Of a DNA stretch of 64,000 nt, positions 8,879-18,704 are shown one piece after another (position 1 is the first letter of the stretch; each line of letters begins with the position of its first letter). The notes under the pieces are model-generated. The model ran no database searches and was not told where the DNA came from. It saw nothing but the letters and a program-made list of their open reading frames with translations. Origin of the DNA: Mesorhizobium sp. M8A.F.Ca.ET.218.01.1.1 (GTDB lineage Bacteria; Pseudomonadota; Alphaproteobacteria; Rhizobiales; Rhizobiaceae); assembly GCF_004791165.1 (NCBI RefSeq), contig NZ_SRUZ01000005.1:1-64000 (forward strand), written 5' to 3'. Made by a program: the position numbers and the translations under genes.

Positions 8879-9478
8879 TCACTGCTCCTTCTTGAACAAA
8901 TCCTGGAAGATGAGCTGGCCCCAAATGCGGCCGCGTGCGTGCACCAGCGCGCCACCCTCGTCGAGCTTTCCCAGCTTGACGGGTGCGAACCCGAGTTGTT
9001 TGGCCAAGGCCGCCACGGGAGCGATCGCGTCCTCGTCGTCACCAGACAGAAACACGACCCGGTGGCCGCCCTCCACGGTTGGATCGGCAGCCAAAGTGGC
9101 CGCAATCAGGTGATTGAAACCTTTCACGAACTTGGCGCCGGAGAACGCCTTCGCGACGAAGGCGGAGGACAGGAGACCGTCCAACTCCTCAGGGGGGACT
9201 AACGCGTTCATCGCGTCGATGACCGTCTTGCCTTTCCAGCTCGGCAGGGCCCTCGCAACCTCGCGGTGCTCCCCGAACGGGACCGCCAGGATGATTGTGT
9301 CGGCCTCGAGTGCGTCCCGCAGCGACTTGGCGACGACCGTGGGTCCAATTGCCCCAGCCTGCGGCGCCAACGCCTCGGGCGGCCGGCGGCTCGCGACGGC
9401 AACCTTGATGTTTTTACGGGCGAAGGCGTGGGCGAGGGCCTGGCCTACCTTACCGAACCCTACAATTGCGTAGCTCAT
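8879..9478 (-). CDS. NADPH-dependent F420 reductase-like NAD(P)-binding protein
   Basis: Rossmann-fold protein of 199 residues, starting MSYAIVGFGKVGQ with the GxGxxG-type nucleotide site at about residues 7-12. It then shows IILAVPFGEHREV and VIDAMNAL, the pattern of the NADP-dependent F420 oxidoreductase-like family. I chose the ATG at 9478 because GGAGAA sits 5 bases upstream; an in-frame ATG six codons earlier lacks such a site. Bacterial relatives without F420 occur widely, so F420 use should not be assumed. Confidence 0.85.
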   Translation of the reverse strand: MSYAIVGFGKVGQALAHAFARKNIKVAVASRRPPEALAPQAGAIGPTVVAKSLRDALEADTIILAVPFGEHREVARALPSWKGKTVIDAMNALVPPEELDGLLSSAFVAKAFSGAKFVKGFNHLIAATLAADPTVEGGHRVVFLSGDDEDAIAPVAALAKQLGFAPVKLGKLDEGGALVHARGRIWGQLIFQDLFKKEQ

Positions 9479-9578
9479 AATATTTCTCCGATCCATGTTG
9501 ATATTGATTCCCGGGCCTTCAACGGCGCTGGGTTGTCCGTTCTCGCCGATCAGCCGTTTCCCGCTATCCGGCGCGATT

Positions 9579-10313
9579 TCAGATCGCCGAGAAGCCTCCG
9601 TCGACAGACAACTCCAGCCCGTTCACGAAGCTCGAATCGTCTGAAGCAAGAAACAGCGCGGCCGCCGCAATTTCTTCGGGACGCCCCATCTTTCCCCGCG
9701 GAATCAGGGATTCGAACATCCGCTTCGCCTCCTCGGTGAGAACCTGGTCCTGCATCGGTGTGGCGATCGGCCCGGGGTGCAGCACGTTCACCCGGATATT
9801 CCTGCTCTTCAGCTCGTTGAGCCACCCGCGTGCGAATGCGTGCAACGCCGCCTTGCTCGCCGCATACACGCTGTAACCAGGAAAACCTTTCACCGAAGCC
9901 ACTGATCCGGTCATGAAGATCGATCCGCCATCGTTGAACAGCGGCAACGCCTTTTGCACCGTGAACAGTGTGCCGCGCGTATTCAGGCCGAAGGTGGCAT
10001 CGAAATGCTGCTCGGTAATCTCGCCCAGTGGGACGGCTTCGCCCGTGCCGGCGCTCGCATACAGGACGTCGATCTTGCCCTTTTCCCGCTTGACTGTATC
10101 GAACAGGCGGTCGAGGTCGTCGAGATTGGCCGCATCGCCGCGCACGCCGGTCACGTTCCGGCCAACCAGCCTGATGGCCTCGTCGAGCGCCTCCTGCCTC
10201 CGGCCAGTGATGAAAACATACGCGCCTTCTTCAACGAACCGTTTGGCGGTCGCCAGCGCCATGCCGCTCGATCCACCCGTGATGACGGCAACCCTACCTT
10301 CGAGCTTTCCCAT
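9579..10313 (-). CDS. SDR-family oxidoreductase
   Basis: Classical SDR of 244 residues starting MGKLEGRVAVITGG. Cofactor motif TGGSSGMA at 12-19, S137 in TGSVAS, and Y150/K154 in YAASK. The last residues form the usual VDGGFSAI end. The start is supported by AGGA upstream; a longer in-frame extension to 10415 has no SDR character. It is first of the minus-strand cluster and divergent from the LysR gene, its likely regulator. Confidence 0.9.
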   Translation of the reverse strand: MGKLEGRVAVITGGSSGMALATAKRFVEEGAYVFITGRRQEALDEAIRLVGRNVTGVRGDAANLDDLDRLFDTVKREKGKIDVLYASAGTGEAVPLGEITEQHFDATFGLNTRGTLFTVQKALPLFNDGGSIFMTGSVASVKGFPGYSVYAASKAALHAFARGWLNELKSRNIRVNVLHPGPIATPMQDQVLTEEAKRMFESLIPRGKMGRPEEIAAAALFLASDDSSFVNGLELSVDGGFSAI

Positions 10314-10589
10314 GATTTTTCCTTTCAAACTCCAACTTTGGTCGTTCGGGGAGGCCCCCGAGAACCTCAAGATGGGTTCGCTGCAGCCAGGCGTTGAGTG
10401 CGGAAGGGCGCACATCGGTGGTGCAAAATCGATCCGGTTGAACGACTAATGCCAGCCACGGTGATCGGTGTCTGCCGTTCGAAAATTGGGCTGCGCTCAT
10501 CGACATAGGCTATGATGACGGCCGTACTGCTGTACGATGGCGTTAGATACGGGCTTTGGAAGGCGCACCGCGCGGTGCTGGATTGCACC

Positions 10590-11486
10590 ATGATCGACTG
10601 GGATGACATTCGCTATTTTCTCGCCGTCGCGCGCGGAGGCTCGGTGCGGGCAGCCGCCGAGGGCCTCGGGGTGTATCACTCGACCGTGCTGCGACGCATC
10701 GCACAGCTCGAGGAACGCCTCGGGGCGCAGATGTTCGAAAAGCTGCCTTCGGGCTACCGCCTGACGGCCGCGGGCGAAGAGGTCCTCGAGCTCGCGAACC
10801 AGATGGAAGCGTCCTCGCACCAGCTGGAGACCCGCGTCTTCGGTCGCGACCAGAGTGTGCGCGGGCCTCTTCGGGTGACGTTGGCACCGCCCCTCGCGAC
10901 ACACCTGCTCATGGCGGACTTCGCCGATTTCGCGCGTCTGCATCCCGACATCGAGATGGAAATCTTGTCGGTCGGCGAGCTGGCAAATCTGACCAACCGA
11001 GAGGCCGACGTGGCGATCCGCGTCGTCTACGACCGCAAAACCCTGCCGCTCAATCTTCACGGACTGAAGGGACCGGAGCTGTTCGGCGGCGTCTACATGT
11101 CCCGCGATCGACTGGCCGCGTGGCGTGCGGGCGCGCCGGATCCCATCCGGTGGATCGTCATAAGCATTCATGGAATACCGGACTGGGCCAGCGAGGGCGA
11201 GGTTCGCACAACCGGGGTTCCATTCAGGACCACGGACGGCGAGGCGCAGATCGTTGCCGTTCGGCAAGGGCTCGGGATCACGACGCTGCCGTGCTTCGTC
11301 GGAGATGCCGACCCCCTGCTGGTGAGGGTGCCAGGCACCGACCTGCACATGTACGGAACGCTCTGGCTTCTCACACAGGGGGACACACGCAAGACGAAGC
11401 GCGTGCGGCTCTTCACGGAGTTCGTATCCGGCAGGCTCGCCGCGTACGCTCCGCTTCTCACGGGGCTGTCCATGTCGCGCGACTGA
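10590..11486 (+). CDS. LysR-family transcriptional regulator
   Basis: Protein of 298 residues beginning MIDWDDIRYFLAVARGG, the usual LysR N-terminus. A winged helix-turn-helix covers about residues 1-60 (AAAEGLGVYHSTVLRRIAQLE), followed by a substrate-binding-like effector domain from about residue 90. The start is set by this family pattern; the in-frame upstream extension is unlike the family. It is transcribed away from the SDR/SRPBCC cluster with a 276-bp shared promoter region, the standard layout for a LysR regulator and its targets. Confidence 0.9.
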   Translation: MIDWDDIRYFLAVARGGSVRAAAEGLGVYHSTVLRRIAQLEERLGAQMFEKLPSGYRLTAAGEEVLELANQMEASSHQLETRVFGRDQSVRGPLRVTLAPPLATHLLMADFADFARLHPDIEMEILSVGELANLTNREADVAIRVVYDRKTLPLNLHGLKGPELFGGVYMSRDRLAAWRAGAPDPIRWIVISIHGIPDWASEGEVRTTGVPFRTTDGEAQIVAVRQGLGITTLPCFVGDADPLLVRVPGTDLHMYGTLWLLTQGDTRKTKRVRLFTEFVSGRLAAYAPLLTGLSMSRD

Positions 11487-11490
11487 CGCC

Positions 11491-11516
11491 CGGCAGGTCA
11501 CCGGCGACGCCTGCCG
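11491..11516. terminator. Hairpin between convergent LysR and LacI genes
   Basis: CGGCAGG (11491-11497) pairs with CCTGCCG (11510-11516) across a 12-base loop, 4 bases after the LysR stop. No T-run follows. It is a plausible terminator for the LysR gene. The rest of the gap to 11642 shows nothing recognisable. Confidence 0.4.
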
Positions 11517-11642
11517 TGATCCGGTGGAAGCCGAACCGCGATCGCTTGAAGCGGCATCGTTTCCGGGCCACGGACAATTGGTATCCGGCAAAGCTCCTCG
11601 TTCAGGCGGCCGCGGCCTCGATCCGAACCGGGATCTGGTACA

Positions 11643-12668
11643 TCAATCGCTATCGCGCGCAATTAGCTCCAGCGGCCAGACCTCGCGCAGGATACGTGGA
11701 CCCTCCGGGCCGGCGAAGGCAGGAAGCGACGCCAGCAGCATTTCGGCGAGCCGCCGTCCCATCGGCTGCAGCGCCGGGCGGAAAGCAGTCAGCGCCGGCG
11801 AGAAATAGCGGCAGAGCGGCGTATCGACGATGACGGTCACCGCCATGTCGTGACCCGGCTTGATCCCCATCTCGGCCAGCGCCTTGCATCCCCCTAGCGC
11901 CATTGCGTCATTGTTGAAGATGATGGCGGTCGGCGGGTCCTTGCGGCGCATCACCCGCGGGGTCACTTCGTAGCCACCGGCCTCGTTGATGAAGCCGTCG
12001 GCAATCAGGTGGGGATCGACCGCGATGCCATGCCGGCGCAAGGCCTTGCGGTAACCGTCGAGGAACAGATAGCCGAAATTCAGATCGAGCGATGGGCGGA
12101 TGGCAGCGATGCGGCGGTGGCCGCGCTCCACCAGCCGGTCGACCGCGTCGGCGCCTGCTTTTTCGAAATCGAGATCGAGCGAGGGGTAGGCCTTGTCGCC
12201 GGAGCGGCTACGGCCGAGCGTGGCGAAGGGGAAGCCGGCCTGGGTGAGATAGTCGATGCGCTCGTCCTCGCGCCGCGTCCAGGCCAGCACCACCGCATCG
12301 GCACGGCGCGTCTCGACGACACGCCGCAGGCGCTCCTGCTGATAGTCGCCCGGCGCGCCCATCACCACGATCAGGTCCAGTCCGCTTTCGGCGAGCCGGC
12401 CCTGCAACCCAGTCAGGAACGGAATGAAGAACGGCTCGCCATATTCCTGGTCGCCCGGATGCGGCTGCAGCATGAAGGCGATCGAGTGGGTAGCGCCTTG
12501 CCTGAGACTGCGGCCGGACTGGTTCGGCGAATAGTTGAGAGCCCTGGCCGCCTCGAGAACGCGCTGGCGCGTGTCGGCATTGACGTCGGCGCGGCCGTTC
12601 AGTGCCCGCGACACCGTGCCGATCGAAATGTTCAGGTGACGGGCAAGGTCGTGAATGCTGGACGCCAA
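11643..12668 (-). CDS. LacI-family transcriptional repressor
   Basis: Protein of 341 residues. The N-terminal LacI helix-turn-helix reads SIHDLARHLNISIGTVSRAL, then the hinge NYSPNQSGRSLRQG. A periplasmic-binding-protein-like effector domain follows. I chose a TTG start at 12668 because GGGGAGA lies 8 bases upstream; a GTG ten codons earlier has no Shine-Dalgarno. It is divergent from the sugar operon, and two AACGTT-centred operator-like sites lie between them. It therefore probably represses that operon in response to a sugar or derivative. Confidence 0.92.
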   Translation of the reverse strand: MASSIHDLARHLNISIGTVSRALNGRADVNADTRQRVLEAARALNYSPNQSGRSLRQGATHSIAFMLQPHPGDQEYGEPFFIPFLTGLQGRLAESGLDLIVVMGAPGDYQQERLRRVVETRRADAVVLAWTRREDERIDYLTQAGFPFATLGRSRSGDKAYPSLDLDFEKAGADAVDRLVERGHRRIAAIRPSLDLNFGYLFLDGYRKALRRHGIAVDPHLIADGFINEAGGYEVTPRVMRRKDPPTAIIFNNDAMALGGCKALAEMGIKPGHDMAVTVIVDTPLCRYFSPALTAFRPALQPMGRRLAEMLLASLPAFAGPEGPRILREVWPLELIARDSD

Positions 12669-12747
12669 GTGACTGTTCTCCCCTTGCTTGGCTAGCACCG
12701 GTGGCCGCCCGGGCCAAGGCGTAACGACGATTTTCGCCGGCGGCCGA

Positions 12748-12804
12748 TTGACATTCTACGCCTTCGGGTGTGTTCTCGTAAACGTTTACGGAAAAACGTT
12801 TACG
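12748..12804 (+). promoter_or_regulatory. Promoter with tandem LacI-type operators
   Basis: A perfect -35 box TTGACA (12748-12753) is followed after 17 bases by a weak -10-like TGTTCT (12771-12776). Immediately downstream lies the perfect palindrome CGTAAACGTTTACG (12777-12790), then a second site GAAAAACGTTTACG (12791-12804) whose centre is 14 bp away. AACGTT-centred palindromes are typical LacI/GalR-family operators. Placement over the expected transcription start implies repression by blocking RNA polymerase. It serves the plus-strand operon from 12862. Confidence 0.65.
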
Positions 12805-12861
12805 GTCACGCCGTGAATGCCGGAACGATCGGCCTGGAGGGGCCGAGAGGAGGAGAGCTGG

Positions 12862-13893
12862 ATGATCGACGCCGTTCTTGTCGGCTGCGGAGCGATGAGC
12901 AAGGCCTGGCTCGATGCCGCGCGGCAGATCGACGGGCTCGCCATTGTCGGCCTTGTCGACCTCGATGCCGACAGGGCGAAGGCGAGGGCGCGCGAATACG
13001 ATCTCGGTGGTGCCGTCATCGGCACCAGTCTCGACGCCGTGCTCGACCAGACCCGGCCGCAAGCGGTGTTCGATGTGGTGGTTCCCGCCGCCCGGCGCGA
13101 CGTTGCGTTTTCCGCCTTTGCCCATCATTGCCATCTGCTGACGGAAAAGCCGCTCGCCGATAGCCCGGAGAATGCCCGCGCCATCGTCGAGGCCGCCCGC
13201 CAGGCCGGGCGCATCCATGCCGTGGTCCAAAACCGCCGCTACGTCGCCAATGTCCGACGCATCCGGAGGTTTCTGGACTCCGGCGCCATCGGTGCCGCGA
13301 CCAGCATCCACGCCGACTTTTTCGTCGCACCACATTTCGGCGGTTTTCGCGAAGAGATGGCGCACGTGCTGCTGCTCGACATGGCGATCCACACGTTCGA
13401 CGCCGCCCGCTACATGGTCAATGGCGAGCCGGCCGCCGTCCATTGCCAGGAATGGGAACCGGCCAATTCCTGGTACCGACAGGGCTCATCGGCCAGCGCG
13501 GTCTTCGATCTCGGCGGCGGCAAGATCTTCACCTATGCGGGCAGCTGGTGCGCGGCCGGCTTCCGCACCAGTTGGGAGGGCAGCTGGCGCATCGTCGCCG
13601 AGCGCGGCAGCCTGATCTGGGACGGCCATGACGGGTTGAAGGCGGAAGTGGTGATGCCGGGCCGCGACGGCATGTTCGACAAGATCCAGCCAATCGAGGT
13701 GCCGGCGCTCGATCCCGCCGACCGCATCGACGGCCATCTCGGCATCATCAGGGATTTCATGCGCGCCATCGAGACCGGCACAGAACCGGAAACGCGCGGC
13801 GCCGACAACATCAAGAGCCTGGCCATGGTCTTTGGCGCCATCGAAAGCGCCGAAACCGGACGTCGCGTGATGATCGCAAAGAAAGCACAATGA
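12862..13893 (+). CDS. Gfo/Idh/MocA-family oxidoreductase
   Basis: NAD(P)-dependent sugar dehydrogenase-type protein of 343 residues. N-terminal Rossmann fold MIDAVLVGCGAMSKAW; conserved EKP motif (TEKPLAD) near residue 95; then the mixed alpha/beta substrate domain. AGGAGGAGA precedes the ATG at 12862, which decides the start over an ATG 15 codons earlier. First gene of the LacI-controlled operon; its stop overlaps the next start. The substrate is probably the sugar or cyclitol brought in by the importer downstream, but cannot be named. Confidence 0.9.
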   Translation: MIDAVLVGCGAMSKAWLDAARQIDGLAIVGLVDLDADRAKARAREYDLGGAVIGTSLDAVLDQTRPQAVFDVVVPAARRDVAFSAFAHHCHLLTEKPLADSPENARAIVEAARQAGRIHAVVQNRRYVANVRRIRRFLDSGAIGAATSIHADFFVAPHFGGFREEMAHVLLLDMAIHTFDAARYMVNGEPAAVHCQEWEPANSWYRQGSSASAVFDLGGGKIFTYAGSWCAAGFRTSWEGSWRIVAERGSLIWDGHDGLKAEVVMPGRDGMFDKIQPIEVPALDPADRIDGHLGIIRDFMRAIETGTEPETRGADNIKSLAMVFGAIESAETGRRVMIAKKAQ

Positions 13894-14798
13894 TGCCAAA
13901 CCCGCTTCTCGACATCAGGATCGGCACCATGGTGCGGGCCAACCTCGACGACCCGGCCGCCTACATCAAGGCAATCCTGCCGCTCGGCTTCGAGAGCATC
14001 CAACCCTTCTTCTGGCAGACCCTGGGTGGCAAGGACCTACCCCGGCTGGCCGGACAGATCCGCGAGGCGATCGGCGATGCCGATGTCACGGTGTCCTCGA
14101 TCGGCGTGTTCGGCAATCCGCTGGAGGGCGGCGATGTCGACCGTGGCGTGCTCCAGGCCTGGGAGACGGTCATCGACAATGCGCATTTGTTCGGCGCTTC
14201 GATGGTCTGCGGCTTTACCGGCCGGCTCCGCGGTAAGCCGCTGACAGACAGCCTGCCGCGCTTTCGCGAGGTGTGGGGGCCGCTGGCCAGGCGAGCCGCC
14301 GACAAGGGCGTTCGCATCGCCTTCGAGAACTGTGCGATGGACGGCAACTGGGCTGCCGGAGACTGGAACATCGCCCACAATCCGGACGCCTGGGAGCTGA
14401 TGTTCAACGAGTTGCCTGACGACAATCTCGGCCTCGAATGGGAGCCTTGCCACCAACTCGTCTATCTGATCGATCCGATGCCACAGATCCGCAAATGGGC
14501 GCCGCGCATCTTCCACGTCCATGGCAAGGACGCGACGGTGCGCTGGGACGTCATTCGCGAGCACGGCGTGTTCGGCCGGCTGCCATTCGTGCAGATGCGC
14601 ACGCCGGGCTTCGGCGACAGCGACTGGACGCGAGTGATCAGCGAATTGCGGCTGGCCGGGTACAAGGGCGCCATCGACATCGAAGGCTGGCACGATCCGG
14701 TCTATCGCGGCGACCTCGAGATCACGGGACAAGCACGCGCCCTGGAGTATCTCAAGCTATGCCGGGGAGGTGCGAGCTACCTGCCAAATCCGGCGTGA
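13890..14798 (+). CDS. Sugar phosphate isomerase/epimerase (AP-endonuclease-2-like TIM barrel)
   Basis: Protein of 302 residues of the xylose-isomerase-like TIM barrel family. Likely metal ligands are the Glu in IAFENC (about 151), acidic residues in LGLEWEPCH, the His in FHVHGKD and the Glu in AIDIEGWHDP near 266. It overlaps the dehydrogenase gene by 4 bases (ATGA type), so the two are translationally coupled. Dehydrogenase plus isomerase resembles inositol- or keto-sugar-type catabolic pairs. Substrate unknown. Confidence 0.85.
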   Translation: MMPNPLLDIRIGTMVRANLDDPAAYIKAILPLGFESIQPFFWQTLGGKDLPRLAGQIREAIGDADVTVSSIGVFGNPLEGGDVDRGVLQAWETVIDNAHLFGASMVCGFTGRLRGKPLTDSLPRFREVWGPLARRAADKGVRIAFENCAMDGNWAAGDWNIAHNPDAWELMFNELPDDNLGLEWEPCHQLVYLIDPMPQIRKWAPRIFHVHGKDATVRWDVIREHGVFGRLPFVQMRTPGFGDSDWTRVISELRLAGYKGAIDIEGWHDPVYRGDLEITGQARALEYLKLCRGGASYLPNPA

Positions 14799-14859
14799 GG
14801 ACCGGTCGGCGGGAGGAGCCGGCCGTAAGTGGTACTGCCAAGGCAATCGTTCGAAAAAC

Positions 14860-14876
14860 CCCTCGGCTGACGAGGG
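14860..14876 (+). promoter_or_regulatory. Intergenic hairpin before the binding-protein gene
   Basis: CCCTCG and CGAGGG form a perfect 6-bp stem with loop GCTGA, ending 5 bases before the binding-protein gene's GGGAGGA. A second, less perfect GC-rich hairpin lies at about 14802-14826. Such structures may act as processing or stabilising elements that raise binding-protein mRNA relative to the rest of an operon. Confidence 0.35.
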
Positions 14877-14896
14877 AAACAATGGGAGGAACGTGC

Positions 14897-15910
14897 ATGA
14901 GCATCGCGACCAGAACGACATTTCTGCGCACGACCGTCGTGGCGGCGGCCACGGCGCTTGCCGCCGCAATCTCCATCTTGCCGGCGCAGGCGCTCGACGC
15001 CCAATGGTGCAAGGACGTCCACATCCGCTTCTTCGTCGGCGGCGCCGAGGGCGACGCCTTCGGCACAATCGTCTACAATGGCGCCAAGCAGGCCGCGGCC
15101 GATCTCGGGCCGAAGGTCGACTACATCTTCTCCCAGTGGGACGCGGAGAAGATGGTGCAGCAATTGCGCGAAGCGGTCGCGGTCAAGCCCCAGGGCATCG
15201 CCATGATGGGCCATCCGGGCGACGCCGCGATCATGCCGCTCGCCGAAGAGGCTCATAAGGACGGCATCAAGATGATGTACCAGAACGTCCCGGTGCCGAA
15301 GGTGACGGCGGCGTTCGGTGGCGGCTATGTCGGCGCGCAGCAGGAACAGCAGGGCCGCGCGCTCGGCGCCGAAGCGTTCAAGCTCGGCAAGCTCAAGGCC
15401 GGCGACAAGGCAATCATGATCGGTCCGTTCGAGAACGAGAACCGCGGCGCGCGCGAGCGCGGCACGGTGGCGGCGTTGAAGGAAGCGGGGGTCGACGTCA
15501 TCCAGCTGTCCTCGCCGCCGAGCGGCGAATGGGCGTCCGACCCCAACCTCGCCATCCCGGTGATCACGGCGGCGCTCCTCAATCACCCCGACATCAAGGC
15601 GGTCGGCTATCCCGGCGGACAGATGCTCGGCAATGTCTCCACCTACATGCAGGCGGCGGGGCGCAAGCCCGGCGATATCTTCAATTTCGGCTTCGACACC
15701 AGCCCGCAGATCGTCGAGGGCTTCAAGGGCGGCTGGGTGCAGCTGACGGCCGACCAGCAGCCATTCCTGCAGGGCTATCTGCCGATCCTCAGCCTTTGCC
15801 AGCAAGTGGTGCTGGGTCTGGCGCCGATGAATGTCGACACCGGCGCCGGTTTCGTGACGCCCGAAAATTACGCGATCGTCGCAGAACTCGCCAAACAGGC
15901 GCTGCGCTGA
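14897..15910 (+). CDS. Sugar ABC transporter substrate-binding protein (CUT2 type)
   Basis: Periplasmic binding protein of 337 residues. A signal peptide covers about residues 1-33, ending in ILPAQA before LDAQWC. The mature protein has the type-1 fold pattern of ribose/fructose binding proteins (RFFVGGAEGDAF, then FNFGFDTSP). GGGAGGA precedes the ATG at 14897; a nearby in-frame ATG at 14882 is less well placed. It binds the ligand for the ATPase and permease encoded next. Confidence 0.9.
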   Translation: MSIATRTTFLRTTVVAAATALAAAISILPAQALDAQWCKDVHIRFFVGGAEGDAFGTIVYNGAKQAAADLGPKVDYIFSQWDAEKMVQQLREAVAVKPQGIAMMGHPGDAAIMPLAEEAHKDGIKMMYQNVPVPKVTAAFGGGYVGAQQEQQGRALGAEAFKLGKLKAGDKAIMIGPFENENRGARERGTVAALKEAGVDVIQLSSPPSGEWASDPNLAIPVITAALLNHPDIKAVGYPGGQMLGNVSTYMQAAGRKPGDIFNFGFDTSPQIVEGFKGGWVQLTADQQPFLQGYLPILSLCQQVVLGLAPMNVDTGAGFVTPENYAIVAELAKQALR

Positions 15911-15996
15911 CCTCCCAAGCCGCCGACCGGGATCAGGCCCCGGCCGGTGGCACCGCCGGCGAGAAGGCCGGTGCGAGACAATCAAGCGAGGATCCG

Positions 15997-16790
<794 letters not shown>

Positions 16791-16794
<4 letters not shown>

Positions 16795-17843
16795 GCAAGA
16801 CCATGGAGCCCGATCTGCACGAGCCGTCGGCCGGCATCTCCCGCCAAGGCAGTTCCCGGAACGAGTGGAAGCACCCATCCGACCACTGGCTGCGCGGCTT
16901 CGTCCTCGACAATCGGGCGTCGCTTGGCACGCTCGCCGTGTTCATCGTCATGATGGCGGTCTTCATGATCGCCAACCCGACGGTCTTCACAACCTGGTAT
17001 CTCTACAGCGCCGTGCTTACCACGCTTCCGGTGGCGCTGTTCGTGGTCGTGCCGCTGGTCTTCGTCGTCACCTGCGGCGAGATCGACCTGTCGTTTCCCG
17101 CGACGATGGGTTTCGCCTCCTGGGTCTTCGCGCTGGTGGTGCAGGCCGGCTATGATCCGTTCCTCGGCATTGCGGCAGCGCTGGTCACCGGCACGCTGCT
17201 CGGCTTCCTCGTCGGGTCGCTGGTGGTCTATGGCGGGCTGTCGTCGCTGATCGCCACGCTCGGCATGAATTTCCTGCTGCGCGGCCTGATCCAGATCATC
17301 AATGAGGGCAGATCGACCTCGCTGACCAGCCTTGCCGACAGCTGGGCCTACCGGATCTTCTCCAGCCAGATCTGGGGCATTCCGGTGCAGATTTTTTGGG
17401 CGATCGCCTTCGTCGTCTTTTCGGCGATGCTCTACAACCGTCACCGCTTCGGCGCGCAGGTGAGGGTGGTCGGTGACAATCCCGACAGTGCCCAGCAGAT
17501 GGGCATCGACGTCAAGCGCGTGCGGGTGAAAGTGTTCGTCTTCGTCGGCATCGGGGCCGCGATCGCCGGCACGTTCTCCGTAATGATTAACTTCACCTGG
17601 TGGCCAACGGCCGGCGACGGTTATCTCTTGCCGGTGCTGGCCTCGGTGTTCGTCGGCGGTACGCCGACCTGGGGCGGCATCGGCACGGTGGCCGGCGGCG
17701 CGATCGGCGCCGTCACGGTGTCGTTTATCCAAACCGGCGTCGTGGCGGCTGGCCTGAGCGGCTTCTACGTCCAGTTCTTCAACGGGCTGATCATCATCCT
17801 TTCGCTGCTTGGCCACAAATGGAACCAGGCACGGTATCGGTGA
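16791..17843 (+). CDS. Sugar ABC transporter permease (CUT2 type)
   Basis: Integral inner-membrane protein of 350 residues with about 8-10 hydrophobic segments after a roughly 40-residue polar N-terminus. It resembles RbsC/FrcC permeases, including the GTPTWGGIGTVAGGAIGA stretch near 285-303. It overlaps the ATPase gene by 4 bases. It completes the LacI-controlled importer and is the last gene of that operon, ending against a convergent gene. Confidence 0.9.
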
Positions 17844-17904
17844 CACGATCAGCTTGGTGCGAGAGCCGACGGCGCGGCAATAAGCCCGTGCCTGACAAGG
17901 CAAT

Positions 17905-17935
17905 GGACGACTGGGAGATACCCGTGACCTCGTCC
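17905..17935. terminator. Hairpin between convergent operons
   Basis: GGACGA (17905-17910) pairs with TCGTCC (17930-17935), and an inner GGG/CCC pairing (17913-17915/17921-17923) adds to it. It lies 5 bases from the stop of the minus-strand RraA-family gene and 61 bases from the permease stop, so it could end both transcripts. No T-run is visible. Confidence 0.35.
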
Positions 17936-17940
17936 GTCCA

Positions 17941-18681
17941 TCAAGATTTCGGGTTAGCCTTCCGCCAAGCCTCATACTCATCATTTGCACTTGGGTGCAG
18001 CGGATAATAGCGTTGCAACGACCCGCCCTGCATGAGTTTCTCTCGCGAGAACTCCTCCCAGTCGTGATGCTTCTGGGATTCCTCGATCACCTTTGCAGCC
18101 ATTGCAACGGGCAACACGACCACCCCGTCATCATCGGCGACGATGATGTCGCCGGGGATCACCGTGACGCCGCCGCAGGCAATCGGAACGTTGACGGCAT
18201 TGGGATAGATGCTGGTTTGCACATGGTAGTTGGGCGTCCAGCCGCGCAGCCATAGGGCCAGGTCGAGTTTTTCGACATTAGGCCGGTCGCGCATGCAGCC
18301 GTCGATGACGATACCCGCGCCGCCTCTGCCTTTGAAGTATGTCGACATCATATCGCCGAACACGCCCGAGCTCATGTCGCCGCGCGCGTCGACCACGACC
18401 ACATCCCCCTCTTGTGCGTGGTACAGCACATGCCGGTGGAGCTGTGTCTCCGGATCGGCATATTCTCCCTCGTTGAAAAGATCGGGCCGCTGCGGCAGGA
18501 ACTGCAGCGTCAGCGCCGGCCCGACGATCGACTTGCCGTGGTTCTGCGCCACCGGACCGACCATATGCGGATTGCGGAAACCCATATGACCAAGCGTGCC
18601 GGCAACCGTAGCGGTGCCGATCTCCTTTAGCGCGTCGATCAGATCTCTAGGCGGCCGCGTGATGTCGGAAGTATGCGTCAT
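17941..18681 (-). CDS. RraA-family protein (possible 2-keto acid aldolase/decarboxylase)
   Basis: Protein of 246 residues starting MTHTSDITRPPRDL. It carries the RraA/HMG-aldolase pattern: VVDARGDMSSGVFGD near 107, then GGAGIVIDGCMRD near 130, where the Asp, Arg and Asp residues bind Mg2+ and pyruvate-type ligands in characterised aldolases. GGAG precedes the ATG at 18681. It is the last gene after a CUT1 importer and a sugar-acid dehydratase. By context it may cleave or isomerise the 2-keto-3-deoxy acid made by that dehydratase, rather than regulate RNase E. Confidence 0.8.
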   Translation of the reverse strand: MTHTSDITRPPRDLIDALKEIGTATVAGTLGHMGFRNPHMVGPVAQNHGKSIVGPALTLQFLPQRPDLFNEGEYADPETQLHRHVLYHAQEGDVVVVDARGDMSSGVFGDMMSTYFKGRGGAGIVIDGCMRDRPNVEKLDLALWLRGWTPNYHVQTSIYPNAVNVPIACGGVTVIPGDIIVADDDGVVVLPVAMAAKVIEESQKHHDWEEFSREKLMQGGSLQRYYPLHPSANDEYEAWRKANPKS

Positions 18682-18704
18682 TGTGGACTCCGATTGAATG
18701 GGAA

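Noticed and set aside
8879-9478. Evidence for coenzyme F420 use
   Set aside because: Only the Rossmann-fold family resemblance supports it. No F420 biosynthesis or F420-dependent enzyme gene is in the window, and the family includes non-F420 members.
6466-11486. Genomic island or mobile element
   Set aside because: No integrase, transposase, tRNA or flanking direct repeats are visible. Base composition is only mildly different from the neighbours.
12208-13443. A 411-codon minus-strand frame over the LacI start and Gfo gene
   Set aside because: It crosses the LacI operator and promoter region and is antisense to the Gfo/Idh/MocA gene. No family features are seen.
17941-18681. RNase E regulator RraA
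   Set aside because: The catabolic operon setting and the aldolase-like motif make a metabolic role more likely than regulation of RNase E.
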